In this document: positions 54,710 through 62,752 of the stretch, piece by piece
Position numbering within the stretch: the first letter of the stretch is position 1
How the letters are laid out: each line of letters opens with the position of its first letter
Assembly (NCBI RefSeq): GCF_041060425.1
Contig: NZ_JAULBC010000003.1
Coordinates: 372,001-436,000, forward strand
DNA length: 64,000 nt
Direction of reading: 5' to 3'
From: Danxiaibacter flavus
Lineage (GTDB): Bacteria > Bacteroidota > Bacteroidia > Chitinophagales > Chitinophagaceae
Position numbers and translations under genes: made by a program
The notes under the pieces: generated by a model
What the model saw: the letters and a program-made list of their open reading frames with translations, nothing else
Told to the model about the DNA's origin: nothing
The model's database searches: none

Positions 54710-55369
54710 ATGTACACAATTAACTGGCAATTATTCTGTATATTTTTTGGAATCATGTTGCTGATATCGTTCCTGATGGCTTTACAAGGGAGGCACTTTT
54801 ATACTAAAGATGTTGTTATTCGCAAATTCAGCATAATGGATCTGGAGATACCGGCCACACCACTCGAGTTGAAGAATGTGCTTGCCGGCCTGTATGATTT
54901 GCCGCCTGAACAATCCCGCAAATCAATTGGTGCATTAAAAGGTCAATTGTACCTGGACTTTTTATACATGCCTTTTGCTTATGGTTGCATTTATATTGCC
55001 TGTGCGCTTATATCCGGAAAAATGGAACATGACGCAGGCAAAGCTGTATTTACCGCCCTTGCTTTCCTGCAATTTTTACCCTGGTTGTTTGACATAATAG
55101 AAAACATTTATCTTCTCTCAAAGATCAAACCTGATGTTAAGGCATCCAGCAACCCGGTTCACAAGGCCTATCTTGCTATGGAAGCTGCTAAATGGGGTAT
55201 TGCCCTTACCGGTGCCATTTGCGCAATTGCTGCCCTCTGTTACTTCTGGCTCTCCGGTAGCTATGCATCTGATTCCGTGAGATACTTCGTTTTTATAGTT
55301 GCGGAAATAATAATATTTGCAGCCTTACTGAAATTTTTTATTAAAACACCTCCTCCTCAAAAAGCTTAA
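54710..55369 (+). CDS. five-helix membrane protein (hypothetical)
   Basis: 219 residues; not recognised as a named family. Five predicted transmembrane helices (about 5-25, 83-104, 113-137, 158-180, 190-212). The first loop (about 26-80) holds RHFYTKDVVIRKFSIMDLEIP and LYDLPPEQSRKSIGALKGQLYLDFLYMPF. It starts 3 bp after the patatin-like gene, so the two are certainly co-transcribed and may form a membrane lipase complex; that partnership is inference. Confidence 0.8.
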   Translation: MYTINWQLFCIFFGIMLLISFLMALQGRHFYTKDVVIRKFSIMDLEIPATPLELKNVLAGLYDLPPEQSRKSIGALKGQLYLDFLYMPFAYGCIYIACALISGKMEHDAGKAVFTALAFLQFLPWLFDIIENIYLLSKIKPDVKASSNPVHKAYLAMEAAKWGIALTGAICAIAALCYFWLSGSYASDSVRYFVFIVAEIIIFAALLKFFIKTPPPQKA

Positions 55370-55535
55370 AACGCTGCTTTATCAACCATCGTTAGCATCT
55401 TCCCGGCAGGAATAAAAATAAAATATAATAGGTAAAAATTACCGACAATACGCTCCATTCACAGAAAACCACGGGCTTAAAAGGCATTTTTTTTTATCTT
55501 TCGCCCTTTATTCATAATAACGTCACTTTCACCAC

Positions 55536-58500
55536 ATGAAAAATGCCTCGAAACTTGTACTCCTGGCTTTATGGAGTATTGTATTTACTAACTGTACCAA
55601 CAACAAACCCAAAGTACTCGTTTTTACAAAATCAAAGGGATATCATCATGAATCAATTCCGGCGGGAGCTGCTGCCATTATTAAACTGGGAGAAGAGCAC
55701 CAGTTTAATGTAGACACCACTTCTGATGCTACGTACTTCAATGATGATAAGCTGAAAAAATATTCTGCAGTCGTTTTCTTAAGCACGACCGGAAATATTC
55801 TGAATTCAGACCAGAAAGTTGCGCTTCAACGCTATATTGAAGCTGGCGGCGGATTTGTAGGGATACATGCCGCGGCAGATGCTGAATACAACTGGCCCTG
55901 GTACAATAAGCTTGTAGGAGCCTATTTTATGAGTCATCCGGGCGATCCCAATGTTAGAAAAGCAAACGTAATCGTTACTGATACAACTAATCCTGCCTCC
56001 AAAGGTTTGCCCCAAACATGGGAAAGAACGGATGAGTGGTATAATTACAAAAGCATTAGTCCGGCAATAAAAGTGATTGCGAAGCTGGATGAAGATTCTT
56101 ATGAGGGCGGTGAAAACGGAGACAATCATCCTATTGCGTGGTACCAGGATTTTGACGGCGGCCGGTCATTCTATACCGGTGGCGGCCACACAGCAGAAAG
56201 CTTTAGCGAGCCATTGTTTTTGCAACATTTAGCGGGCGGTATTCAATACGCAATGGGTAATGGCGTAAAACTCGATTACGCCAAATCATATGCTACAAAA
56301 GCGCCTGAAGAAAACAGGTTTAATAAAGTAATCCTCTCTAACGACCTAAATGAACCAATGGAACTTGCTGTTGCGCATGATGGACGCGTGTTCTTTGCCG
56401 AACGTTCAGGTAAGTTCTATATGTACGATCCTACCAATAACAGCACAAAAGTTCTGTACAACTTCCAGGTACTTCCGGATACAAAGACCGCCTTCGGCAA
56501 TGGTGTACTGGGTATGACAATTGATCCTGACTTTGATACCAACAACTTTGTTTATGTGTTTTATTCTCCCAACAAAACGCCGGCAAGGCAGAATATTTCA
56601 AGGTTTAAGATCATTGGAAGGGATTCACTTGATGTCTCTTCAGAAAAAGTATTGATTGAAGTACCGATCGATCTGGAAGTAAGTGCCCATACCGGCGGAT
56701 CACTGGCATGGGATAAGGATAAAAACCTGTTTATTTCTACCGGCGACAATACTGTACCGTTTGCTTCTGATGGCTACGCGCCAATTGACGAAACACCAGG
56801 TCGCCTGACATATGATGCGCAACGCTCAGCATCCAATACAAATGATTTGCGTGGTAAAGTTTTACGTATTCATCCTGAACCGAACGGAACTTACACTATA
56901 CCTGATGGCAACCTGTTTGCAAAAGGTACTGCAGATACAAAACCAGAGATCTATACAATGGGTTGTAGAAACCCCTACCGTATCTCTGTTGACCAGGCTA
57001 CCTCTATTTTGTATTGGGGTGAGGTTGGACCAGATGCCGGTGAAGATGGCGACAAAGGTCCGCGTGGTTATGATGAGATCAACCAGGCAAAGAAACCCGG
57101 AAACTATGGCTGGCCTTACTTTGTGGGTGATAGCAAAGCCTACCCCCGTTATGATTTTGTGACGAAGGTGATCAGCGAAAAATTTGATGCAAAAGCGCCT
57201 GCAAATAATTCAGTATATAACACAGGTCTTAAAACACTGCCTCCGACAACAAGCGCAATGATCTGGTATCCATATGCATACTACGATCAATTCCCTGATC
57301 TTGCACAAGGCGGCCGTTGTGCTATTGCTGGTCCTGTATATCATTATAACAAAGACAAGCACAACAAGATCGGTCTTCCCGAATATTACGACAAGGCATT
57401 GTTTATTGCTGACTGGATGCGTAACTGGGTATTCGCAGTAAGATTGGATGAGAACAACAATTACAAGCGCATGGAACCGTTTATGCCGTTGACAGGTAAT
57501 TTCAAACGCCCGATCGACTTTGAAATAACACCTGATGGCGTAATGTATATGCTCGAATATGGTTCAGTATATGGTGCGGATAATGACGATGCAAGACTGG
57601 TTCGTCTTGAGTTTAATGGTGGCAACCGTGCTCCGGTGGCGGCCATCAAAACAAAAGACAGCATAGGCCTGGCTCCGTTAAAGGTAAAATTGGATGGTAG
57701 CAGCAGCTCAGATAATGATGAAGATGATGAGTTGACTTACGAGTGGAATTTTGGTGATGGTTCTGCTACCTCTAAGGAAGTTGCACCAGAGCACCAGTAC
57801 ACAAAAAATGGCGTATACAAAGCAACGCTTACAGTTACCGATCCTAAAGGTGAAAAGAATACGCAGTCAATCGACATTAAAGTAGGAAACACACTGGCTG
57901 CTGTAAACGTACAGGTAGCTTCAAACAGCACTTTCTACTTCCCCGGTCAGCCGATTAATTATGATGTAGCGGTTACGGACAAAGAAGATCAGACAATCGA
58001 TCAGCAAAAGATTATTGTAGATCTTAAATACGTGCCTAAAGAAGCAGCTTCATTTTCAGTTCTGGGTCATCAGCAACCCGGTACCGTTATCGTAAGCCCG
58101 GGCAAGGCGTTAATGGACGGAAGTGATTGTAAAGCCTGCCATACATTAAATGAAAAATCAGTTGGCCCGGCATTTATGGAAGTATCCAAACGTTATAGCG
58201 GCAAACCCGGTGAAGCTGACAGGCTGGTAAACAAGATCATCTCAGGTGGTGCTGGTGTTTGGGGCGACCACGCGATGAGTGCGCACCCACAGCTTTCAAA
58301 AGAAAACACACGCAAAATTGTTGATTATATTCTTTCTCTGTCAAGTCAAAAATCTTATGACAGTCTTCCTGCAAAAGGTTCTGTAGCATTGAAAGCCGAT
58401 GATGCAAAAACAGGTGGTAGTTATGTATTAAGTGCATCTTATACAGATCAGGGTAACGGCATTGTTCCGCTTACTGCACACAACCAGGTTGTATTGCGTC

Positions 58501-58871
58501 CTGCTCGTGTGCAGGCTGAAGATGCCGATGTGTTGCATAACATTAACCGGAGCAGGGAACAGTTAGGTGCTATTCATAACAAATCTTACTTCGTTTTGAA
58601 GAATATAGATCTGAAAGATATCAAACAACTGACTTATCGTTATTCGTCAAAAGAAATAGCAGCCACACTTGAAGTACATGTTGGTTCTGCAAAAGGTCCG
58701 GTTATCAGCACGCTTGATTATAAAGCTACCGGCGACTGGCAGAAGTTTGTAGAAGTGACTGCTCCTGTAAAAGATCCGGGCGGAAAAAATGACCTGTATT
58801 TTGTATTTAAGAAAGATACACCACCCAATCAGCATATGTTTACGCTGGATTGGGTAGAGTTTAAAAAATAA
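55536..58871 (+). CDS. ThuA + PQQ-type sugar dehydrogenase + PKD + cytochrome c + CBM fusion lipoprotein
   Basis: 1,111 residues. Lipoprotein signal with Cys20 (IVFTNC). ThuA-like domain (about 24-240, SKGYHHESI...GGGFVGIHAAADAEY...HPIAWYQ). Soluble-glucose-dehydrogenase-type six-blade propeller (about 260-690, LNEPMELAVAHDGRVFFAERSG, VLGMTIDPDF, DLRGKVLRIHP, GCRNPYRIS). PKD domain (about 695-785). Cytochrome c domain with C865-K-A-C868-H869 and axial Met914 (GDHAMSAHP). C-terminal CBM6-like domain (about 985-1111). Suggests oxidation of a sugar with electrons passed to the fused haem, outside the cytoplasm. Single gene. Confidence 0.93.
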   Translation: MKNASKLVLLALWSIVFTNCTNNKPKVLVFTKSKGYHHESIPAGAAAIIKLGEEHQFNVDTTSDATYFNDDKLKKYSAVVFLSTTGNILNSDQKVALQRYIEAGGGFVGIHAAADAEYNWPWYNKLVGAYFMSHPGDPNVRKANVIVTDTTNPASKGLPQTWERTDEWYNYKSISPAIKVIAKLDEDSYEGGENGDNHPIAWYQDFDGGRSFYTGGGHTAESFSEPLFLQHLAGGIQYAMGNGVKLDYAKSYATKAPEENRFNKVILSNDLNEPMELAVAHDGRVFFAERSGKFYMYDPTNNSTKVLYNFQVLPDTKTAFGNGVLGMTIDPDFDTNNFVYVFYSPNKTPARQNISRFKIIGRDSLDVSSEKVLIEVPIDLEVSAHTGGSLAWDKDKNLFISTGDNTVPFASDGYAPIDETPGRLTYDAQRSASNTNDLRGKVLRIHPEPNGTYTIPDGNLFAKGTADTKPEIYTMGCRNPYRISVDQATSILYWGEVGPDAGEDGDKGPRGYDEINQAKKPGNYGWPYFVGDSKAYPRYDFVTKVISEKFDAKAPANNSVYNTGLKTLPPTTSAMIWYPYAYYDQFPDLAQGGRCAIAGPVYHYNKDKHNKIGLPEYYDKALFIADWMRNWVFAVRLDENNNYKRMEPFMPLTGNFKRPIDFEITPDGVMYMLEYGSVYGADNDDARLVRLEFNGGNRAPVAAIKTKDSIGLAPLKVKLDGSSSSDNDEDDELTYEWNFGDGSATSKEVAPEHQYTKNGVYKATLTVTDPKGEKNTQSIDIKVGNTLAAVNVQVASNSTFYFPGQPINYDVAVTDKEDQTIDQQKIIVDLKYVPKEAASFSVLGHQQPGTVIVSPGKALMDGSDCKACHTLNEKSVGPAFMEVSKRYSGKPGEADRLVNKIISGGAGVWGDHAMSAHPQLSKENTRKIVDYILSLSSQKSYDSLPAKGSVALKADDAKTGGSYVLSASYTDQGNGIVPLTAHNQVVLRPARVQAEDADVLHNINRSREQLGAIHNKSYFVLKNIDLKDIKQLTYRYSSKEIAATLEVHVGSAKGPVISTLDYKATGDWQKFVEVTAPVKDPGGKNDLYFVFKKDTPPNQHMFTLDWVEFKK

Positions 58872-58920
58872 GCACTGATCCTGGTGGCACAGTAATTGAA
58901 CCAACTACAATAAACATTAT

Positions 58921-59133
58921 ATGAAAACATTCGGTATAATACTTATTGTAGTTGGTATTGTAATGATACTCTTCAAAGGTTTTACGTATCATACAGAAAA
59001 AAATGTCGTTGATCTGGGCAATGTGGAGATAAACAAAAAGGAAAATAAGTGGGTCGGATGGCCAACTTACACTGGCGTGGCAGTGGCAGCTGTAGGCATT
59101 GTGCTTACCATTAGCGGCAATAAAAACAGATAA
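58921..59133 (+). CDS. small two-helix membrane protein (hypothetical)
   Basis: 70 residues. Two hydrophobic helices (FGIILIVVGIVMILFKGF and YTGVAVAAVGIVLTISG) flank a short polar loop (EKNVVDLGNVEINKKENKWVGW). Small proteins of this layout occur widely in Bacteroidota without known function. It starts 49 bp after the ThuA fusion gene and could share its transcript; a terminator follows. Confidence 0.7.
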   Translation: MKTFGIILIVVGIVMILFKGFTYHTEKNVVDLGNVEINKKENKWVGWPTYTGVAVAAVGIVLTISGNKNR

Positions 59134-59186
59134 TTGTGTTGAATATTGCGGAGTTTTTTCCGCAGATGGATATTTTTCTTTCAGTG

Positions 59187-59238
59187 AAAAGGTAATTCTT
59201 ACATTAAAGGAGCAATCTTTTATTAAGAATTACCTTTT
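59187..59238 (+). terminator. intrinsic terminator after small membrane protein
   Basis: 15-bp perfect stem AAAAGGTAATTCTTA / TAAGAATTACCTTTT with a 22-base loop, followed by TATTTAATT. Confidence 0.75.
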
Positions 59239-59314
59239 TATTTAATTGGCTGATTTAAATGAGCATTGAACTCCATCCCGCGTTTTTCGTTATTTTCGAA
59301 AGCAAAAAAATCTG

Positions 59315-60400
59315 ATGATTCTGCAATCCCGGCGCTTTTTTGCTTTTATAGTACTGATCTCCCTGTCTTTTTGTGGCAACAGCCAGTCAATCACTCAGCA
59401 ATTCCGCCAATATGCTGATAGCACTTACAAGAATATCTACACTTTCTTTTACGATCCATCCTCTCAGCTTTTCAGAGAAACAACCGATTATTCTAAAGAT
59501 GATCATCCTTATTCCTATTTATGGCCGCTTTGCGCATTGATACAGGCAGGCAATGAGATGGAGATAATGAATACGCACAAAAGTTATATGGAAGGGATTA
59601 CTACTGCGATTAAAAAATACTACACAACCAAATCTCCGGCGCCCGGATATAAAGCCTATTTAGGCGAAAATGATGACCGGTATATTGATGACAACCAGTG
59701 GGTAGGATTGGCATACATGGATGCGTACAAAAGAACATCAAATAAAAACTACCTGACACTGGCCGAAGAAATTTACCGGTTTATGATGACGGGTTTTGAT
59801 CTTAAGCTGGGTGGCGGACTTTATTGGCGCGAAAATGATACCACAACAAAAAACACCTGTTCTAACGGTCCGGGCATTGTGCTGGCACTCAAGCTTTATA
59901 ATGCAACTGGCAACAAAAAATTCTTCGATACTGCAATGCTTTTATATAACTGGACGAACAAGCATTTACAAGCGGCCGACGGACTTTTTTATGATGCAAT
60001 AAAAATTCCGGGAGGAAAAATTGATTCAGCAAAGTACACCTATAACACAGGAACCATGTTACAGGCAAATGCAATGCTTTACAACATAACCAAAGACAAA
60101 AAGTATTTAACTGAGGCGCAAAGAATAGCTTCAGCATCAGCAACGCAATTTTATAAGAACGGGCACTTCCCGGGCAACGACTGGTTCAACGCAGTGCTGC
60201 TTCGGGGATACGAAGAACTCTTTCTTATTGACAAGAACAAAGCTTATGTTGTGTTAATGATGAAAGATGCTGATAGAAAATGGCAACAAAGAGATAGCAA
60301 CACGGGACTGATGGGTAAAGAGGTAAGGAAAAAACTGCTGGACCAGGCAGGAATACTGGAAATATTTGCACGCCTTGCAAATATCGAAGCAATGTTGTAA
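59315..60400 (+). CDS. GH76 family secreted hydrolase (alpha-1,6-mannanase-like)
   Basis: 361 residues. Signal peptide (about 1-24, ...LSFCGNSQ). An (alpha/alpha)6 barrel of GH76: YSYLWPLCALIQAGNEME, DDNQWVGLAYMDAYKRT with the Asp-Asp pair that is catalytic in GH76, GGLYWREND, CSNGPGIVLALKLYN, YTYNTGTMLQANAMLY. GH76 enzymes are endo-alpha-1,6-mannanases on yeast mannan backbones. Only 10 bp separate its stop from the next start, the methyltransferase. No mannan utilisation cluster surrounds it, though a GH71/99-like enzyme is at the other end of the window. Confidence 0.88.
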   Translation: MILQSRRFFAFIVLISLSFCGNSQSITQQFRQYADSTYKNIYTFFYDPSSQLFRETTDYSKDDHPYSYLWPLCALIQAGNEMEIMNTHKSYMEGITTAIKKYYTTKSPAPGYKAYLGENDDRYIDDNQWVGLAYMDAYKRTSNKNYLTLAEEIYRFMMTGFDLKLGGGLYWRENDTTTKNTCSNGPGIVLALKLYNATGNKKFFDTAMLLYNWTNKHLQAADGLFYDAIKIPGGKIDSAKYTYNTGTMLQANAMLYNITKDKKYLTEAQRIASASATQFYKNGHFPGNDWFNAVLLRGYEELFLIDKNKAYVVLMMKDADRKWQQRDSNTGLMGKEVRKKLLDQAGILEIFARLANIEAML

Positions 60401-60410
60401 AACAATTTTA

Positions 60411-60938
60411 ATGGAGTTACAAGAAGCTATAAGATTATTACACCAGGAGGTATATCCTTTCAATGCACCTGAAACATGGGTTGACGCTGGATGCGGGTCC
60501 GGTTTATTCACTCTCGCATTGGCCTCATTACTTCCCAAGGGTAGTCATATTTATGCAGTTGACAAAAACAAAAGCGTTTTACAGAACATTCCTGACTCGT
60601 ATAACAATGTTTCCATTCAAACAAAAGTTGCTGATTTTTCATCTGAAGGCATGCCGTTCAATAACCTCGACGGTATGCTTATGGCCAATTCTCTACATTA
60701 TATAATGGATAAAATAAGCTTTATTAAACAAACACAGCGATCATTGAAACAACGGCACAGCCTGCTGATTGTTGAATATGATACCGACACAGCTGTTTCT
60801 TCATGGGTTCCTTATCCTGTCAGTTTCGCATCGCTCGAAAAACTTTTCACCAAACTTGGCTATCAACATATCCATAAGATAACAGAGACCGCATCACGTT
60901 ATAACAGAAAAGGGATATATGCGGCAATTGCCTTCTGA
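60411..60938 (+). CDS. class I SAM-dependent methyltransferase
   Basis: 175 residues from ATG 60411 (MELQEAIRLLHQEVYPFNAPETWVD). SAM-binding motif I WVDAGCGSGLFTLALAS, motif II-like IYAVDKNKSVLQN, motif III LDGMLMANSLHYI, and post-motif KQRHSLLIVEYD. Close to the UbiE/Methyltransf_25 types, but no substrate signature is seen. Follows the GH76 gene by 10 bp on the same strand; the functional link is unclear. The longer frame starting at 60366 overlaps the GH76 gene and is not supported. Confidence 0.88.
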   Translation: MELQEAIRLLHQEVYPFNAPETWVDAGCGSGLFTLALASLLPKGSHIYAVDKNKSVLQNIPDSYNNVSIQTKVADFSSEGMPFNNLDGMLMANSLHYIMDKISFIKQTQRSLKQRHSLLIVEYDTDTAVSSWVPYPVSFASLEKLFTKLGYQHIHKITETASRYNRKGIYAAIAF

Positions 60939-61014
60939 AAGACAGTTCCGGATAGATTTCCCAATGCTCATTACCGCTATATTCTGAATAGTAAAAGCCT
61001 CTTAATACAAGCAT

Positions 61015-61043
61015 AAAACAGCCCGGTAGAACCGGGCTGTTTT
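61015..61043. terminator. bidirectional intrinsic terminator
   Basis: AAAACAGCCCGGT / ACCGGGCTGTTTT with a 4-base loop; A-run on one side and T-run on the other, so it serves both the methyltransferase (plus) and the hemerythrin gene (minus). Confidence 0.9.
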
Positions 61044-61045
61044 AA

Positions 61046-61744
61046 TTATCCATAAATGTCAGAGACCACAGCTTTTCCTCTTATTGCATCCTTTAGATAA
61101 CTCCACCTTTCCGCGGGCAGCTCGGACTCAGCCATCTGCAGAAATGCTTTAAATGCATGTTCCGGTGCGCTATTCCTGATCCCATTGATCCATTGTGTTA
61201 ACTCTGCATCATTTATCGAACGGATTATCCATTTGCTTTGCTCAGCAAGCACAGCTGGTTCAATGGACTGTACAAGCGCCTGGTGAATCTGGAGAATTTC
61301 AAGGTCACTATAATGCTCCCACAATACCTTGTTCAGAAGATCTTCTTCCTTATTCATATGATAAAGATTAAAAGCAATAAACTCATTGAACTCATAAAAA
61401 ATCTGCGTACCGAGATCAATCATTTCTTCTTCATCATAAGTTACTTTCCAGTCAATAATGTAATCATTGATATTTTTCGACAAGGCGTGGTCCGTAACGT
61501 GCTCACGTTCAAAATCATCAACCAGCTTTGCATTGTAACGTTGAATAGCCGGGAGAATAAAATTATTTTCATGCTTCGCATGTTCATCAAAGTAGAACAA
61601 TACACGTTCAACTTTCCTTATCGCGTTCCATCCTTGTTCACGGCTGCTGAAATCCGTCCGCTGTAATGTGTTTGCCGCATCATACAGACTTGCTCTAAGG
61701 GCTTTGTGGATCAGGTTAAAGGTGTTATACCTTGTCTGTTTCAT
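61046..61744 (-). CDS. hemerythrin-like domain protein
   Basis: 232 residues. HHE-type four-helix bundle: NLIHKALRASLYDAANTLQ, YFDEHAKHENNFILPAIQ (H-x-x-x-E type pairs), DFEREHVTDHALSKNI, and FIAFNLYHMNKEEDLLNKVLWEHYSD. These histidines and glutamates match the di-iron ligands of hemerythrin domains that sense or bind oxygen, NO or metals. The last ~70 residues form extra helices. Cytoplasmic; single gene. Confidence 0.85.
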   Translation of the reverse strand: MKQTRYNTFNLIHKALRASLYDAANTLQRTDFSSREQGWNAIRKVERVLFYFDEHAKHENNFILPAIQRYNAKLVDDFEREHVTDHALSKNINDYIIDWKVTYDEEEMIDLGTQIFYEFNEFIAFNLYHMNKEEDLLNKVLWEHYSDLEILQIHQALVQSIEPAVLAEQSKWIIRSINDAELTQWINGIRNSAPEHAFKAFLQMAESELPAERWSYLKDAIRGKAVVSDIYG

Positions 61745-61770
61745 TTTTTAAGTGATTTATAGGTTATGCA

Positions 61771-62159
61771 ATTTGAGATTTGAATTTTAAGATTTGAAAT
61801 TGACAGGTGCGGGATCACCGGGAAAACTCATTCACCTCTTTGGCTGGTATTATATATTGCCTTAGGATGTGATAAAGTCTTTTAAGGATCGGGGCTTCAA
61901 TTTCGAAGTGCAATGTTCCACGATTTTAACGAGACAAAAAAATTGATATTGGATGAACGGTGAAAAAAGCGGGATGGATTGGAGAATTTGAAATTTCAAA
62001 TTTGAGATTTATGATAATCTAACTGCGCACGCTCAGGTCAACCTACCTGAATACGAAGCAATATTTATATTCCACTCAAACCAACAGCAAGTACCTGAAT
62101 TAAGAACGCGCTCGCACCCGAATAATTTTAAATCTCAAATTTCAATCTCTCAAATTTTA
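61771..62159. repeat. ATTTGAGATTTGAA word arrays in both orientations
   Basis: Word blocks at 61771-61801 and 61985-62010 (AATTTGAGATTTGAAATTTC words) and their inverted complement at 62129-62159 (AAATCTCAAATTTCAATCTC). The region between hemerythrin and the next promoter otherwise holds nothing recognisable. Confidence 0.7.
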
Positions 62160-62170
62160 TATCCTATTAA

Positions 62171-62202
62171 TTTGGTAGACTAATAAAATTCTACTACATT
62201 TG
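62171..62202 (+). promoter_or_regulatory. Bacteroidota promoter with inverted-repeat operator
   Basis: TTTG at 62171-62174 (-33) and TACATTTG at 62195-62202 (-7, exact TAnnTTTG) are 20 bases apart. The spacer is almost filled by GTAGA (62175-62179) and its inverted partner TCTAC (62190-62194). A regulator bound there would block the polymerase, so repression is expected. Predicted start of transcription is near 62209. Confidence 0.65.
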
Positions 62203-62256
62203 TTTTGTTGCTCATTTTAAGGGGGTAACAAATACCGGAAACTAATAGCAAAGAAA

Positions 62257-62352
62257 ATGTTCACTGAAACACAAAGCAGACAAGTAATACTAACAAATTC
62301 CTTCTGCAAGCAGGCTTTAACTGAATGCTGTCCTTCATGTTGTTGTTGCTAA
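62257..62352 (+). CDS. poly-cysteine leader peptide
   Basis: 31 codons. ATG at 62257 with AAAGAAA just upstream, about 48 nt after the predicted transcription start. The peptide begins MFTETQSRQVILTNSFCK and ends TECCPSCCCC before TAA: seven cysteines, four of them consecutive at the end. It lies in the roughly 540-nt leader of the SusC gene at 62753. By analogy with amino-acid-rich leader peptides, ribosome stalling at the Cys codons when cysteinyl-tRNA is short could control expression of the downstream uptake operon. Role inferred; the ORF is seen directly. Confidence 0.55.
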   Translation: MFTETQSRQVILTNSFCKQALTECCPSCCCC

Positions 62353-62593
62353 GACCAACATCGCTCTAACTGTTTGCCCGCCGCCATTTCAGCATTTTTA
62401 AAAATTATCAAACATGGTTTTACGATGTCGTTTCTAAAAAACAACATTGCCAGAAGACCTGGTTTACTGGTGATGTACTATGTCTGTGGGTTAAAAAATT
62501 GAATGGATTAAAGAAATTCTATAAAAACATAGCACCAGAATAAAAGATCTTTAGACTAGAAAATTTGCATAAGTTCTATTTGACAGCAGCATC

Positions 62594-62631
62594 ATTTTCA
62601 ATTATCAATTTTCAACTATCAATTTTCAATT
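62594..62631. repeat. TTTTCAATTATCAA word array
   Basis: Three to four units of ATTTTCAA(T/C)TATCA, directly before the A-run and hairpin that precede the SusC gene. Confidence 0.7.
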
Positions 62632-62670
62632 AAAAAAAGTGGCCGGCAACTGCTCGCAACAGTCCCGGCC
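62632..62670 (-). terminator. intrinsic terminator, antisense to susC leader
   Basis: Hairpin 62641-62670: GGCCGG-ca-ACTG / CAGT-c-CCGGCC, followed on the minus strand by AC and seven T (complement of 62632-62638). On the plus strand the A-run precedes it and no T-run follows. Confidence 0.65.
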
Positions 62671-62738
62671 CGAACTAAACAAGGCTCGTTAAACAGCACT
62701 GCGACATAAAGCCGCAGGCCGTTACCATTATTTAATTA
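62632..62738 (-). ncRNA. candidate antisense sRNA over susC leader (3)
   Basis: Predicted only. On the minus strand TACATTTG (complement of 62745-62752) is an exact TAnnTTTG box that touches the susC ATG. A TTG lies 17 bases further upstream. The minus-strand terminator at 62670-62632 would end a transcript of about 105 nt antisense to the susC 5' leader. Confidence 0.42.
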
Positions 62739-62752
62739 CTAAATCAAATGTA

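Noticed and set aside
62425..62502. 25-codon frame MSFLKNNIARRPGLL... in the leader of the third susC
   Set aside because: Possible second leader peptide, but it has no visible ribosome site or amino-acid bias; not enough to call.
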